Shown: positions 15,281 to 23,151, numbered from the stretch's first letter. The stretch is 64,000 bases of DNA from Cyanophora paradoxa (GCA_004431415.1 QPMI01000682.1:84248-148247); one strand, 5' to 3'. A program made the numbers and translations. The notes: generated by a model not told the origin, from the sequence alone.

Positions 15281-15572
15281 TTAGAAAAGGGAGACATGAA
15301 ATGACAATTGCGAATCCTCAAATTGGGGCAGTTCAGCAAGGCAAAACCATAGCATTACATTAAATTGGAGTCCTGCCTTTGCATCTGCTCCATCTGTTGT
15401 TGTAACATTGCAGGGACTACCTGCAACAAATGTGGAAATCGATTATAAAATAGGAATATCAAGCAACTCAACAACCTCTACCACAATCAATCTTGTTATT
15501 TGGGCAGCAGGATGGGTAACCATTCAACCACAGTGGCTTCAAATTGCAATCCATTGGATAGCATCAGCATAA
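15237..15572 (+). pseudogene. Remnant of fibre head, H-type-lectin-like
   Basis: Continues the fibre gene in two other frames. The last ~70 codons encode a pattern with F...P.V....L near WSPAFASAPSVVVTLQG and end IAIHWIASA, which matches the layout of H-type lectin domains (beta sandwiches with a terminal W-x-A strand). Element 3 has an intact but divergent head of the same layout (FNSSFANPPIVTTGI, ~34,800-34,980). At least two frame breaks separate this part from the shaft, so it is broken here unless the breaks are sequencing errors. Confidence 0.5.
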
Positions 15573-15597
15573 TAAAGATTCTCACACTATTACAAAG

Positions 15598-16668
15598 ATG
15601 ACCTCTCTATTAGAAATCCCAAACTATGAACTTGCAGCCAAATCACTACACAGCACCTCTCATGGAGTAGTTGATTCAACCCCTGGGTATATTTGCACTG
15701 AAACCACAAGCAATACCTCTTTCACAGAGAATACTATACTCAGATTCAAAGAAATTCGATGTGATCGCAATAATGGTAAGATTAGAACCACAGGCATTAT
15801 AATCTCGAATAAAAACCAAGTTCAAGCAGGTCAAGTAGTCCCAGATTCAGCAATATATGATAATGTAGGTGGATTTACCACAGCTCAGATAGTTACTTTT
15901 GGTAACACAAGTAATAATTCCGCTCTTGTGGTGAAGAGTGGTGGTGCCTACATTGGAGATGGAGCAAATGTAGCAGGAACTGTTACAGCAAACCAATTAA
16001 ATGTGAGTGGGACAAGTGTATTCACAGGATTGATGAACTTTAATGGTGGTCTCTCAGGCAACTTTCAGTATCAAACTATCACAGCTACTACAAGAATAAA
16101 CACACCTGAGACAGATAATGGGACAGACGCAAATGTGAACTACAAACGAAATGGAAATACAGTATTTTCTCTTGGAAAGACAACTCAAACAGATAATACA
16201 ACTGTTCAGCTCCTTACACTTCCGACAGACAAGTATCTCAAATTAAGTAGTCATCCTCGTTTCTTTGCAACAAAACAAGCGCCCAATACTTCAAAAGATA
16301 CAAACTTCGCTGCAAGTGGAACAACTTTGTTCTCATCAACAGGAGTCATAGTCAACCATGGAAATAATTTCGATCCTGCAACAGGAAGTTTTACTGCACC
16401 TGTTTCTGGAAACTACCTCGTATTTTTCCATGCGTCTGGTTACAATTCTGCTAAGAGCAATACTTATTTGACCTCTTTGCTTAAAAATGGGACAACATTC
16501 GGAATTAACTCTAACTCTCAAAATGCAACAGGAAATGCAACTGTTGGTTTTGATATTATTGTGAACCTTGTAGCTAATGATTCGATCAGGCTGGTCAATT
16601 CAGGAGATGCTGGTGTAAACTACAATATCAGATACTTTTTTGGATGTATCCTTGTCCATTCATCATAA
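15598..16668 (+). CDS. Fibre/adhesin paralogue F1 with C1q-like head
   Basis: 356 aa. Residues ~15-140 form the anchor shared by four consecutive genes, with TPGYICTET, RFKEIRCDRNNGKIRTTG and SGGAYIGDG blocks. A short shaft follows (VSGTSVFTGLMNFNGGL), like phage fibres. Residues ~220-356 match the C1q/TNF-like fold: a GSFTAPVSGNYLVFF strand, a LLKNGTTFG strand, a VANDSIRL strand and a closing FFGCILV. C1q heads form trimers and bind ligands. Intact, and the same length as the element 3 copy (35,022-36,092). Starts after TTACAAAG. Likely a receptor-binding spike. Confidence 0.75.
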   Translation: MTSLLEIPNYELAAKSLHSTSHGVVDSTPGYICTETTSNTSFTENTILRFKEIRCDRNNGKIRTTGIIISNKNQVQAGQVVPDSAIYDNVGGFTTAQIVTFGNTSNNSALVVKSGGAYIGDGANVAGTVTANQLNVSGTSVFTGLMNFNGGLSGNFQYQTITATTRINTPETDNGTDANVNYKRNGNTVFSLGKTTQTDNTTVQLLTLPTDKYLKLSSHPRFFATKQAPNTSKDTNFAASGTTLFSSTGVIVNHGNNFDPATGSFTAPVSGNYLVFFHASGYNSAKSNTYLTSLLKNGTTFGINSNSQNATGNATVGFDIIVNLVANDSIRLVNSGDAGVNYNIRYFFGCILVHSS

Positions 16669-16690
16669 TATTATCCACATAATGTAAAGT

Positions 16691-17710
16691 ATGACCACTC
16701 AAATAGCTGTCCCTGTTTTCTGTTATGCAGCGCCAAAATTGCATCAACTAAACCATACAGTAACAGATGCTACCCCAGGTTTCATTTGCACAGAGACCAT
16801 AGGAGCCGATTCATTCTCTCAACATTCTGTGATCAGATGCAAAGAAATTCGATGTGATCGAAATGGAGGGAGGGTGAGAACCACAGGTTTAATAGTTTCA
16901 AACAAGAACCAAGTTCAATCAGGTCAGATTGTATCAGATTCAGCAATTTATGATGATGTGGGAGGGTTCACCACACCAAAGATTGTTACTTTTGACAACA
17001 CCGTCAATAACTCAGCTCTTGTAGTAAAAAGTGGAGGCGCTTATATTGGAGATGGGGCAATGATTGATGGAACCCTTACAACAAATCAAGTAAACATTAC
17101 AGGAACAAGCACATTTACAGGTTTGGTTACAGCAAATGCTGGTATAAGTATTCCTAACTACACACAATCAATAATCACAGCATCTACTAAGGTTGTCTCT
17201 CCTGAAATTGATACAGGAGCCGATGTCAATTTTTTGTTAAAAAGAAATAGTAACACTGTTGCTACTCTTGAAGCCGATAGTTTGACAGTAAATGCAGGAT
17301 GCTATCTCAAAACATCACACCCACGATTTTCAGTTCAACTTGGATATGCTCACACTGCTACTTCTGCTGCTGCTCTGATAAACTGGGCAACAGTTCGGGT
17401 TAACAATACCAATGCATTTAGCACATCAACAGGAAGATTTACAGCACCTGTTGCAGGACACTATCGATTTTCAGTGTTCTCTTTTTCGACCACATCAGCT
17501 ACTATCGAATTATTTATAAAAGTGAATGATGCAGATCCTGGGGGTTTAAGCATTTCCCAAATCCACAGCAGCACACACACCAATAAAGCATTGTGTTTCT
17601 CTTGCATTCTAAATCTTGCTCAAAATGAGTATGTGACACTGGTCACAAGCGCTTCTGGTTCATATTCAAGTATAACAGGTTTTTCGGGTGAATTGATTAG
17701 CATCGTTTAA
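16691..17710 (+). CDS. Fibre/adhesin paralogue F2 with C1q-like head
   Basis: 339 aa. The anchor is as in F1 (TPGFICTET, RCKEIRCDRNGGRVRTTG, SGGAYIGDG), about 60-70% identical by eye, then a shaft, then a C1q-like head at ~210-339 with GRFTAPVAGHYRFSVF, LFIKVNDADPG, LAQNEYVTL and FSGELISI. The anchor is much more conserved than the head, which suggests that specificity resides in the C-terminus. Starts after CATAATGTAAAGT, the element's start motif. The element 3 copy is disrupted by an insertion. Confidence 0.72.
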   Translation: MTTQIAVPVFCYAAPKLHQLNHTVTDATPGFICTETIGADSFSQHSVIRCKEIRCDRNGGRVRTTGLIVSNKNQVQSGQIVSDSAIYDDVGGFTTPKIVTFDNTVNNSALVVKSGGAYIGDGAMIDGTLTTNQVNITGTSTFTGLVTANAGISIPNYTQSIITASTKVVSPEIDTGADVNFLLKRNSNTVATLEADSLTVNAGCYLKTSHPRFSVQLGYAHTATSAAALINWATVRVNNTNAFSTSTGRFTAPVAGHYRFSVFSFSTTSATIELFIKVNDADPGGLSISQIHSSTHTNKALCFSCILNLAQNEYVTLVTSASGSYSSITGFSGELISIV

Positions 17711-17732
17711 TTTTCTTGTAGTAGATTAAGGA

Positions 17733-17996
17733 ATGTCGAATATCTACCAAGTCATTCTCTCAGATACTGAAAATTTGGGAATGGAATATTGCTCTGCTTC
17801 TGTTCAGGATTGGATTGATAATGCTGCCCACAACAGAGCAAGAATTGCAATTGATGAGATTGTTCAGAAAGAGATTCAATCTTGCATCTCAGGTGCAGTT
17901 CAGATACCAACCTCAAAGGAAGCCATTGTATTACAGGCATTCCAAAGGGGAACTGTTAAACGCGCTATTGAGTATAACAATGTCACAGAAGAGTAG
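17733..17996 (+). CDS. Small phage-like protein beside fibre genes
   Basis: 87 aa, strongly conserved with the copy at 37,369-37,632. The middle, QDWIDNAAHNRARIAIDEIV, and the C-terminal AFQRGTVKRAIEY resemble small hypothetical proteins encoded near structural or fibre genes in tailed phages. That similarity is from memory and needs a profile search. No Cys cluster or membrane segment. It lies 22 bases after F2. A fibre chaperone or assembly factor would fit the location, but no activity is shown. Confidence 0.6.
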   Translation: MSNIYQVILSDTENLGMEYCSASVQDWIDNAAHNRARIAIDEIVQKEIQSCISGAVQIPTSKEAIVLQAFQRGTVKRAIEYNNVTEE

Positions 17997-18034
17997 TGAA
18001 CATTATTTTTCTTTCCTTCTTAGTAAAAGAAGCA

Positions 18035-18889
18035 ATGGGTGAATATAATCGAGTTCAACTTCCCATATATTCCCTTGGATCCCCAGCAATGCACTTTCGC
18101 CAGCATGAAGTGAATGATGAAGTTCGTGGTTTAGAATCCACAGAGAGACCCAATTCCAATGGTAACTCCTTTGATAAAAATTCGATTATTCGAGTTAAAG
18201 AACTGAGAGCTGATAAGAATTCTGGTGTAGTCAAAACCACTCGACTCCTTGTCTCAAATGCGAATTTCTTCCAACCTACTAATGGAGGTCCTGATGCTTA
18301 CAGTGTTGATCTGAAAGCCCTCGATTTCGATAAAAACACTGCTGCTGTAACTGTGAGATCAGGAGGAGCATTTATTGGGGGTGGCTGTCGAATTTCAGGT
18401 CAACTTTCATCCTCAATTTCGTATAATGATGTCCCGGATACTCTTGAACAAAATGTAGAGAATCCCCAACGAATACGTTTCTATACACCAGTTGCACAGC
18501 AACCTTTTCTACATTTCTATGTTGCTTCCTCTGTCACTCTTGAAAATTCGGAATTGGTTATTATAACAGGAACTGATCGAGTAAGAAGAAATATTCCGCT
18601 TCCCACAGCAATGCTATCTATGTGCAGAGCAAACAACAATCAAACAGGTCATAATTAGCTATTCTTTGTTCAAGCATCAAACCATTTCGGTCGAGGATAT
18701 TGTGTTTATAACAATTTGACATTTACCTATGATTTGTTTGTAACTGAGGTTGGAGTTTACAATACTATGATTATGGGACTGAGGACAGATATAGCAGCTG
18801 TTTCGGCACTTCGAGGGGTAAACGTTGCAGATATCTTCACAACAGGGTTTTACCAGGAACCAGATGTGATTGATGACCCAACCCCATAA
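18035..18889 (+). pseudogene. Fibre/adhesin paralogue F3, interrupted by one in-frame TAG
   Basis: Start at 18,035, after TTAGTAAAAGAAGCA. The first 207 codons hold the shared anchor (IIRVKELRADKNSGVVKTT, SGGAFIGGG). TAG at 18,656-18,658 stops the frame, yet the same frame then runs to TAA at 18,887-18,889 and aligns with the C-terminus of the intact copy at 37,671-38,516 (ending EPDVIDDPTP). So one nonsense change separates it from a 284-aa protein. The base context after the stop is CTA, which can favour readthrough in some viruses. The head is neither C1q nor lectin by eye. Confidence 0.7.
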
Positions 18890-18912
18890 ATTATATATCA
18901 CTTTAATGTAAA

Positions 18913-19743
18913 ATGGCTGCCCCAATACCAGAACGAATTATTACACCCCAACTATCATTAGCAGCACCTGCGAATCACGTTTTGCAGCATGCTACCTTTG
19001 ATGATGTAGAAGGTCTCCAATCGACAGAAGTACAACCTACCATGAATACATTCGGTTCCACCCATAAACTGAGATTGCAGGAACTCAGATGTGATAAAAA
19101 TAATGGTATAGTTAAGACAACGAAACTCCTTGTCACCAATGCAAACTTTTCTGCCCATTATGGAGACCCAGACAGTTATGGTGATCCTCTTTCTACTTAC
19201 TCTTTTGAATCTCGGTCGGGAGCTATTAACTGCAAAACGGGGGGAGCATATATTGGTGATGGTCTTCGGATTGGTGGAGCTGTTGGTGCACCTCTTTTCG
19301 TAAATGATCAACCCAATCCCATTGATCCCAACACCAGAATTCGCACCTATGTCCCCAGTATGAATGCACCATATATTATCAAGATCTTCCCAATTGTTGT
19401 GAATGAGCAGACATCAGTAGTTGATTCTCTTGTTGAGATTGGTGACCACTACAAGGTGGTTGTCGATATTCCACCAGATGTTTATGCTGTCTGTCAAGTA
19501 GAGGGTGGAACCCCAAATATTGCAGTTGTGATCACGCCATATGACAATTTCGGAATTGCTTATCATGGAGTGAATTTCGGTCTTGAAGATTACCAGTTTT
19601 TGGTGAGAGCCACCAGGTTTGGTATCTACAAATGCATTCTCTATGCTGAGAGAACCGATGCTATTGCAAAACAGAATACATATGCAGAATATTACGGCAC
19701 AAATCGCTACTTCCCCATTTTCGGGCAGGATACTGCTCCATAG
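18913..19743 (+). CDS. Fibre/adhesin paralogue F4
   Basis: 276 aa and very similar to the element 3 copy (38,540-39,373, 277 aa). The anchor follows the family pattern (VEGLQSTEVQ, LRLQELRCDKNNGIVKTTKL, TGGAYIGDG). The C-terminal ~140 residues start at about NDQPNPIDPNTRIRTYVPS and form a domain shared in outline with F3 but not recognised. Starts after CTTTAATGTAAA, immediately before ATG. The higher conservation of its head between elements compared with F2 suggests a less variable role. Confidence 0.65.
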   Translation: MAAPIPERIITPQLSLAAPANHVLQHATFDDVEGLQSTEVQPTMNTFGSTHKLRLQELRCDKNNGIVKTTKLLVTNANFSAHYGDPDSYGDPLSTYSFESRSGAINCKTGGAYIGDGLRIGGAVGAPLFVNDQPNPIDPNTRIRTYVPSMNAPYIIKIFPIVVNEQTSVVDSLVEIGDHYKVVVDIPPDVYAVCQVEGGTPNIAVVITPYDNFGIAYHGVNFGLEDYQFLVRATRFGIYKCILYAERTDAIAKQNTYAEYYGTNRYFPIFGQDTAP

Positions 19744-19770
19744 AAATCTCAGGTATATATAGAGAGAGGG

Positions 19771-20043
19771 ATGGATGATAAAACAAAGAAATTCATAGAA
19801 TCTGCAATGATGGTTCATGGTGATGCTAAATTCGATTATAGTGAGACAGTCTATAAGAAAGCACAAGAGAAGGTCTCTGTTAGATGCCTTAAATGCAACA
19901 AGATCCTGCAAACCTACCCGTTTAATCATGTAAGGGGAAGTGGATGCAGAGAGTGCAACAAGAAATCCTCTCATGCATATAGAAAAAAGACGACATCAGG
20001 AATTGTGATAGATGATAAACCAGTGGTACTGTACTTTGATTAG
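19771..20043 (+). CDS. Small treble-clef-like zinc protein
   Basis: 90 aa. The pattern FIESAMMVHGDAKFDYSETV, then V..RCLKC (C39, C42), then NHVRGSGCREC (C59, C62) matches small zinc-binding domains that are widespread in phages and large DNA viruses, often fused to endonucleases (DUF723-like; assignment from memory). All four Cys are present, also in the element 3 copy. No nuclease domain is fused, so a DNA-binding or accessory role is more likely than cleavage. A TATATATAGAGAG leader precedes it. Confidence 0.65.
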   Translation: MDDKTKKFIESAMMVHGDAKFDYSETVYKKAQEKVSVRCLKCNKILQTYPFNHVRGSGCRECNKKSSHAYRKKTTSGIVIDDKPVVLYFD

Positions 20044-20189
20044 ATCTTTGAGAGAGAGATGAGGATCTTGCCCCATTTTCCCTTTGTGATTATGCATGTA
20101 TCAAAACAGTTTGGACAGGTCTTATGGTAATGCAGCAGGATGATATCCACCAACTCATAAGGTAGCACTCTTGCTAAGATGGTTCGCAT
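20040..20189 (-). CDS. Small ORF, 49 aa, only in element 1
   Basis: Reads MRTILARVLPYELVDIILLH... and contains a CPNC with a further Cys five residues on. It overlaps the zinc protein's stop by 4 bases, in convergent orientation. The LPYELVDIILLHY stretch resembles the start of an F-box-like helix pair, but this is too short to call. Element 3 has only 29 bases at the equivalent place, so this ORF was gained here or lost there. Confidence 0.35.
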   Translation of the reverse strand: MRTILARVLPYELVDIILLHYHKTCPNCFDTCIITKGKWGKILISLSKI

Positions 20190-20229
20190 TCTACCAATCG
20201 CGTTTTTAATTTTTCTAAATTATTCATAA

Positions 20230-20631
20230 ATGAATACTCATCGAGGTTTCCATGTGATGCTGGATTACAAATTCAGAACCCAATTAGCAGTAGGAGTGGA
20301 AAACTTGGAGACAACAACCCGGTGGTTAATGCAGTTCTTACAAACTATTATTCAAGAGCAAGGTATTCGAGTAGTTCACAAGCATTGCGAGATTTTCGAT
20401 GGTGGTATTTCTCCTCCTGGTTTTGCAATGGTTCTTCTGCTGGATGAGAGCCATTGCACTGCTCATTGTTACTCAAATGAAGGTATGTTGGCGATTGATA
20501 TATTCAGTTGTGGTTTAGAAGCAGAGAGAAAAACCACGAGAGTATCTCATGAGATAGATGAGAGAATAACAGGTGTGTTTTCAGGGTTGGAGAAATCGGA
20601 GAAACATAGAGTATTGCGATTTCCGAGTTAG
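20230..20631 (+). CDS. speD: S-adenosylmethionine decarboxylase-like protein (SpeD, class 1b type)
   Basis: 133 aa, the length of bacterial/phage SpeD proenzymes. The self-cleavage site DESHCTAH has Glu73-Ser74 (Ser becomes the pyruvoyl group), His79 five residues on and Cys94 twenty residues on in IDIFSCG; the Ser/His/Cys spacing equals that of characterised bacterial AdoMetDCs. It would supply decarboxylated AdoMet for spermidine, relevant to packaging DNA. Some SpeD relatives decarboxylate ornithine or arginine instead, so the substrate is open. Last gene before the terminal repeats. A second copy in element 3 is split by a retroelement. Confidence 0.85.
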   Translation: MNTHRGFHVMLDYKFRTQLAVGVENLETTTRWLMQFLQTIIQEQGIRVVHKHCEIFDGGISPPGFAMVLLLDESHCTAHCYSNEGMLAIDIFSCGLEAERKTTRVSHEIDERITGVFSGLEKSEKHRVLRFPS

Positions 20632-20663
20632 TTGACACTGAGAAATTCAGAATTTCAGATGGT

Positions 20664-20890
20664 CTTACTGAAAATGGTGTAGTAGGCACTTTAAAAATCG
20701 AAGTAGGCACTTTTTAATTGAAGTTAGGCACTTTTAATTGACGTTAGGCACTTAGGCACCTTTTCTGGAAATTCTCTATAAAAAATAAAATCAACGTTTT
20801 GAAAAACACAAGTTGATGTATTTGGGACTTCTTTTTAATTCTCGATTAAGAAGTGCCTAACCGCCTAAACCGCCTACCAAAGATGCCTAC
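20664..20890. repeat. Inverted iteron module, TAGGCAC type, second copy
   Basis: CTTACTGAAAATGG, then four TAGGCACT units with AATTGA-type spacers and a final TAGGCACC, then the AT-rich core (AAAAAATAAAATCAACGTTTTGAAAAAC), then inverted GTGCCTA, CCGCCTA and TGCCTAC units. Core and units match the module at 4,837-5,050. It lies 33 bases after SpeD. Confidence 0.6.
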
Positions 20891-20891
20891 T

Positions 20892-21345
20892 TCGATTGAT
20901 CGATCGGAGACCATGCAACTCTGTGACAATTTTTCGAAGAGAAAATGCCCATCCCCAATCTTCTCAATTGTTCAATTGGAGACCATTCAACTCTGTGACA
21001 CTTTTTCGGTGCAAAAATGTACATCCACAATCTCATCGATTGTTTAATTGGACATAATGCAGTACCGATATATTCCAATAGAAAATCTCGCAATCTAATC
21101 GATTGTTTAATTGGAGATAATGCAACTCTGTGACACTTTTTCGGTGCAAAAATGTACATCAGCAATCTCATCGATTGTTCAATTGGACATAATGCAGTAC
21201 CGATATATTCCAATAGAAAATCTCGCAATCTAATCGATTGTTTAATTGGAGATAATGCAACTCTGTGACACTTTTTCGGTGCAAATATGTACATCAGCAA
21301 TCTCATCGATTGTTCAATTGGACACAATGCAACTCTGTGACACTT
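20892..21345. repeat. Tandem array of two alternating ~63-72-bp units
   Basis: Unit X carries CAACTCTGTGACACTTTTTCGG and GCAAAAATGTACATC; unit Y carries CAGTACCGATATATTCC and GAAAATCTCGCAATC. Both begin near AATTGGA and end in CAATC..ATCGATTG, itself an inverted repeat. The order is roughly X X Y X Y X X. ORFs across the array are by-products of the repeat. A shorter version lies at 26,166-26,382. Confidence 0.75.
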
Positions 21346-21678
21346 TTTGCGTTTTTTGATACAGAATGGGCGGTGGTCTTCTTCAATACCGATGAGATAT
21401 ATCGAGTTTATGCGAATTTATGCGAATTTATGCGAATTAATCGCGATTATATCGTTCTTTAAGTAGTTTAATGTTAATCAATCGAAGTTATATATGTAAT
21501 CGACAAAGAACATAATCTATCGATATAATATCGATTGCATCTATCGAAGTTTAATCGAAAATATGCATTTTGATTAACGCGTTTCCATTTTTTATACAAA
21601 GTTTGCATTATTTTATACAAAGTTTGCATAAAAAGTTTAAGAAATTAATCGAAAAATATGTATTTTAGTATTAAATTA
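21346..21678. other. AT-rich subterminal region, no gene seen
   Basis: 333 bases without a credible ORF. Holds three ATGCGAATTT-type repeats, two TTTTATACAAAGTTTGCAT repeats and many ATCGAT/TCGATT words. The same words crowd the region before 43,678, near the other terminus. Confidence 0.6.
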
Positions 21679-21773
21679 ACACATATTGAAAAACGAATTT
21701 AAATCCAGAGTGAATCGAGATCGCGAAGCGATCGAGATGAACGAGGGATTTAAATTCGTTTTTCAATATGTGT
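21679..21773. repeat. Terminal palindrome with perfect 28-bp arms
   Basis: Left arm 21,679-21,706 begins ACACATATTGAAAAACG; right arm 21,746-21,773 is its exact reverse complement, ending TTTTTCAATATGTGT. The 39-base centre is partly symmetric (GATCGC-GAA-GCGATC) and is bounded by AGAG and CGAG. It separates element 1 from the capsid gene of element 2 and is probably an inverted terminal repeat or a junction of two termini. Confidence 0.75.
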
Positions 21774-21780
21774 AATGGTT

Positions 21781-23151
21781 TTACAGATTGATTCGCCTCA
21801 GGCCGTCCTTATCGACTATAATGAAACTGTGCATGAGAGCACGAACATTAACAGTGATTGTCTGGTCAGAAGGCATGTATAGAGTGAGGAAAGAGGAGGA
21901 GGAGTTCGTGAGATCAACATAGCCAGACTGGGCAATGTTGCGAATCGCTTTCTCTCCATCAACACAGAATGGTAGACCACTGAGGACATATTTGTCTGCA
22001 ACCTTGTCCATATTCGAGCACTTGAAGGCATCCGCAATTAATTCGGCACCTTTGAGGAGAGGAATTGGCTCAGTAGCATAGAGACGTTGACCATTAATTT
22101 CAACAGTGAAAGTGATGTCTTTTGAGTTAGCATGCGTTTTTAGGACACTGTGGGAACCATTGAAACCATCAATACCTGCGGCATCACGAACTGAAACAAG
22201 AAGACCATAGACAAGACCAGAGATCTGTGACAGGTTAATACGATTTGGTTGAGCATTTCCTTTTGCAGCAAAATTGACACTGTCAACAAAACCAATATCC
22301 AGAGCAGGAATAGCCATACCAGTGGTCTTCACCTTCTCAATGACAGTAGCAAACAGTTCATCAGAAACATTAATAGCATGCATGTAAAGACGAGGAGAAG
22401 TGACTTTAATTTCGGGGGTTGTTGTTGCACCAATTCCAAAAGTGGTGATTTGTTGACCAACATGGGCAAGAGTAGCATTAGCAGTAGCACCAAGTCCATC
22501 ATCCTCTGTCTTATCAGCAGCTGTTCCACCAACAACAGGGAGAGAGCGACCACCATAAGAAGTCTCAACATAACCCTTTCCAGCATCCTTGAACCAGACA
22601 GTAACAACCATTTCACCAGATAAAGCACCAAGGGGAAGATATTGATTTAGCCAAGGCACTGGGATTTCAACGAAAAATGAGCCACCAAGTCGGTTGGTTC
22701 CATGAGCAGGGATACCATGAACCATGCCCATTGAGCGTTTCTTTTTAGCTAGTTGATCCTCCGAATAATAGACCAGGGGGAAATGAGCAAGGAAATCAGA
22801 AGGGATGTGGTAGGTGTAAGATCCATAGGTAATTTCAAGTCGCTGAACTAAAGCACCAACTGGGCGAGTGTATCCATTGCGAACTAGATCTTCACCAGCA
22901 AAAGTGACAGCTGGAAGGTCAAACGCAAGTTCGAGTTTTCCACAGAAATTGTAGCGAGGGAGCTTGAAAGAAATGCGATTTCCAGCATTATTCTCGAAAG
23001 TGTTGCTTGGGTTCACAACAACAAGAACTGGCTTCGACTTGGATTCAAGACCAAGCATGAGAGAGTTGTCCAAGAAGAACGCCTTGGCTTCTTCCGGGGT
23101 TGTTAGAGCTTCTTTCAGAGAAAGACGTTGGAGGGTCGAAGTAATATCCAT
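21781..23151 (-). CDS. Major capsid protein, predicted double jelly roll
   Basis: 456 aa, intact. Beta-rich sequence without catalytic motifs, and its stop lies 8 bases from the terminal palindrome. The C-terminus (TITVNVRALMHSFIIV) resembles the last strand of Polinton/virophage double-jelly-roll capsids. It is followed on the same strand by a minor capsid gene, the usual arrangement in Polintons. Size is at the short end for the family. A leader TATAATAAAAGAGATAATC precedes the ATG and is conserved in element 3. The N-terminal ~240 residues are almost identical to the element 3 copy. Assignment rests on context and composition; a structure prediction would settle it. Confidence 0.72.
   Translation of the reverse strand: MDITSTLQRLSLKEALTTPEEAKAFFLDNSLMLGLESKSKPVLVVVNPSNTFENNAGNRISFKLPRYNFCGKLELAFDLPAVTFAGEDLVRNGYTRPVGALVQRLEITYGSYTYHIPSDFLAHFPLVYYSEDQLAKKKRSMGMVHGIPAHGTNRLGGSFFVEIPVPWLNQYLPLGALSGEMVVTVWFKDAGKGYVETSYGGRSLPVVGGTAADKTEDDGLGATANATLAHVGQQITTFGIGATTTPEIKVTSPRLYMHAINVSDELFATVIEKVKTTGMAIPALDIGFVDSVNFAAKGNAQPNRINLSQISGLVYGLLVSVRDAAGIDGFNGSHSVLKTHANSKDITFTVEINGQRLYATEPIPLLKGAELIADAFKCSNMDKVADKYVLSGLPFCVDGEKAIRNIAQSGYVDLTNSSSSFLTLYMPSDQTITVNVRALMHSFIIVDKDGLRRINL

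Larger units (their letters stand above)
1..21773. mobile_element. Element 1: Polinton-like/PLV-like endogenous virus, left end outside window
   Basis: AT-rich, intronless and densely coding on both strands. It carries a packaging ATPase, a TV-Pol-SF3 helicase, a protein-primed PolB, an rve integrase, a patatin, fibre genes and SpeD, and ends in iterons, a tandem array and a palindrome at 21,679-21,773. The PolB plus rve integrase pair is the known hallmark of Maverick/Polinton elements and mavirus-type virophages. Capsid genes are not in this copy's visible part; elements 2 and 3 show them next to the opposite terminus, so here they should lie left of position 1. The right boundary is inferred from the palindrome, since no target-site duplication could be confirmed. 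Confidence 0.8.

Noticed and set aside
12264-20631. A bacterial prophage fragment
   Set aside because: Fibre, SpeD and zinc genes look phage-like, but they are flanked by PolB, rve integrase and jelly-roll capsid genes, repeated in sister elements with the same order, and embedded among eukaryotic LINEs. No phage head, tail or lysis genes.
20853-21327. Open frames of 64-146 aa with repeated Cys-containing motifs across the tandem array
   Set aside because: They exist on both strands only because the ~63-72-bp repeats lack stops in some frames; no start motif, and the same happens at 26,151-26,381.
20892-21345. CRISPR-like array
   Set aside because: Units are contiguous, alternating and similar over their full length; there are no unique spacers and no cas genes, and the setting is eukaryotic.
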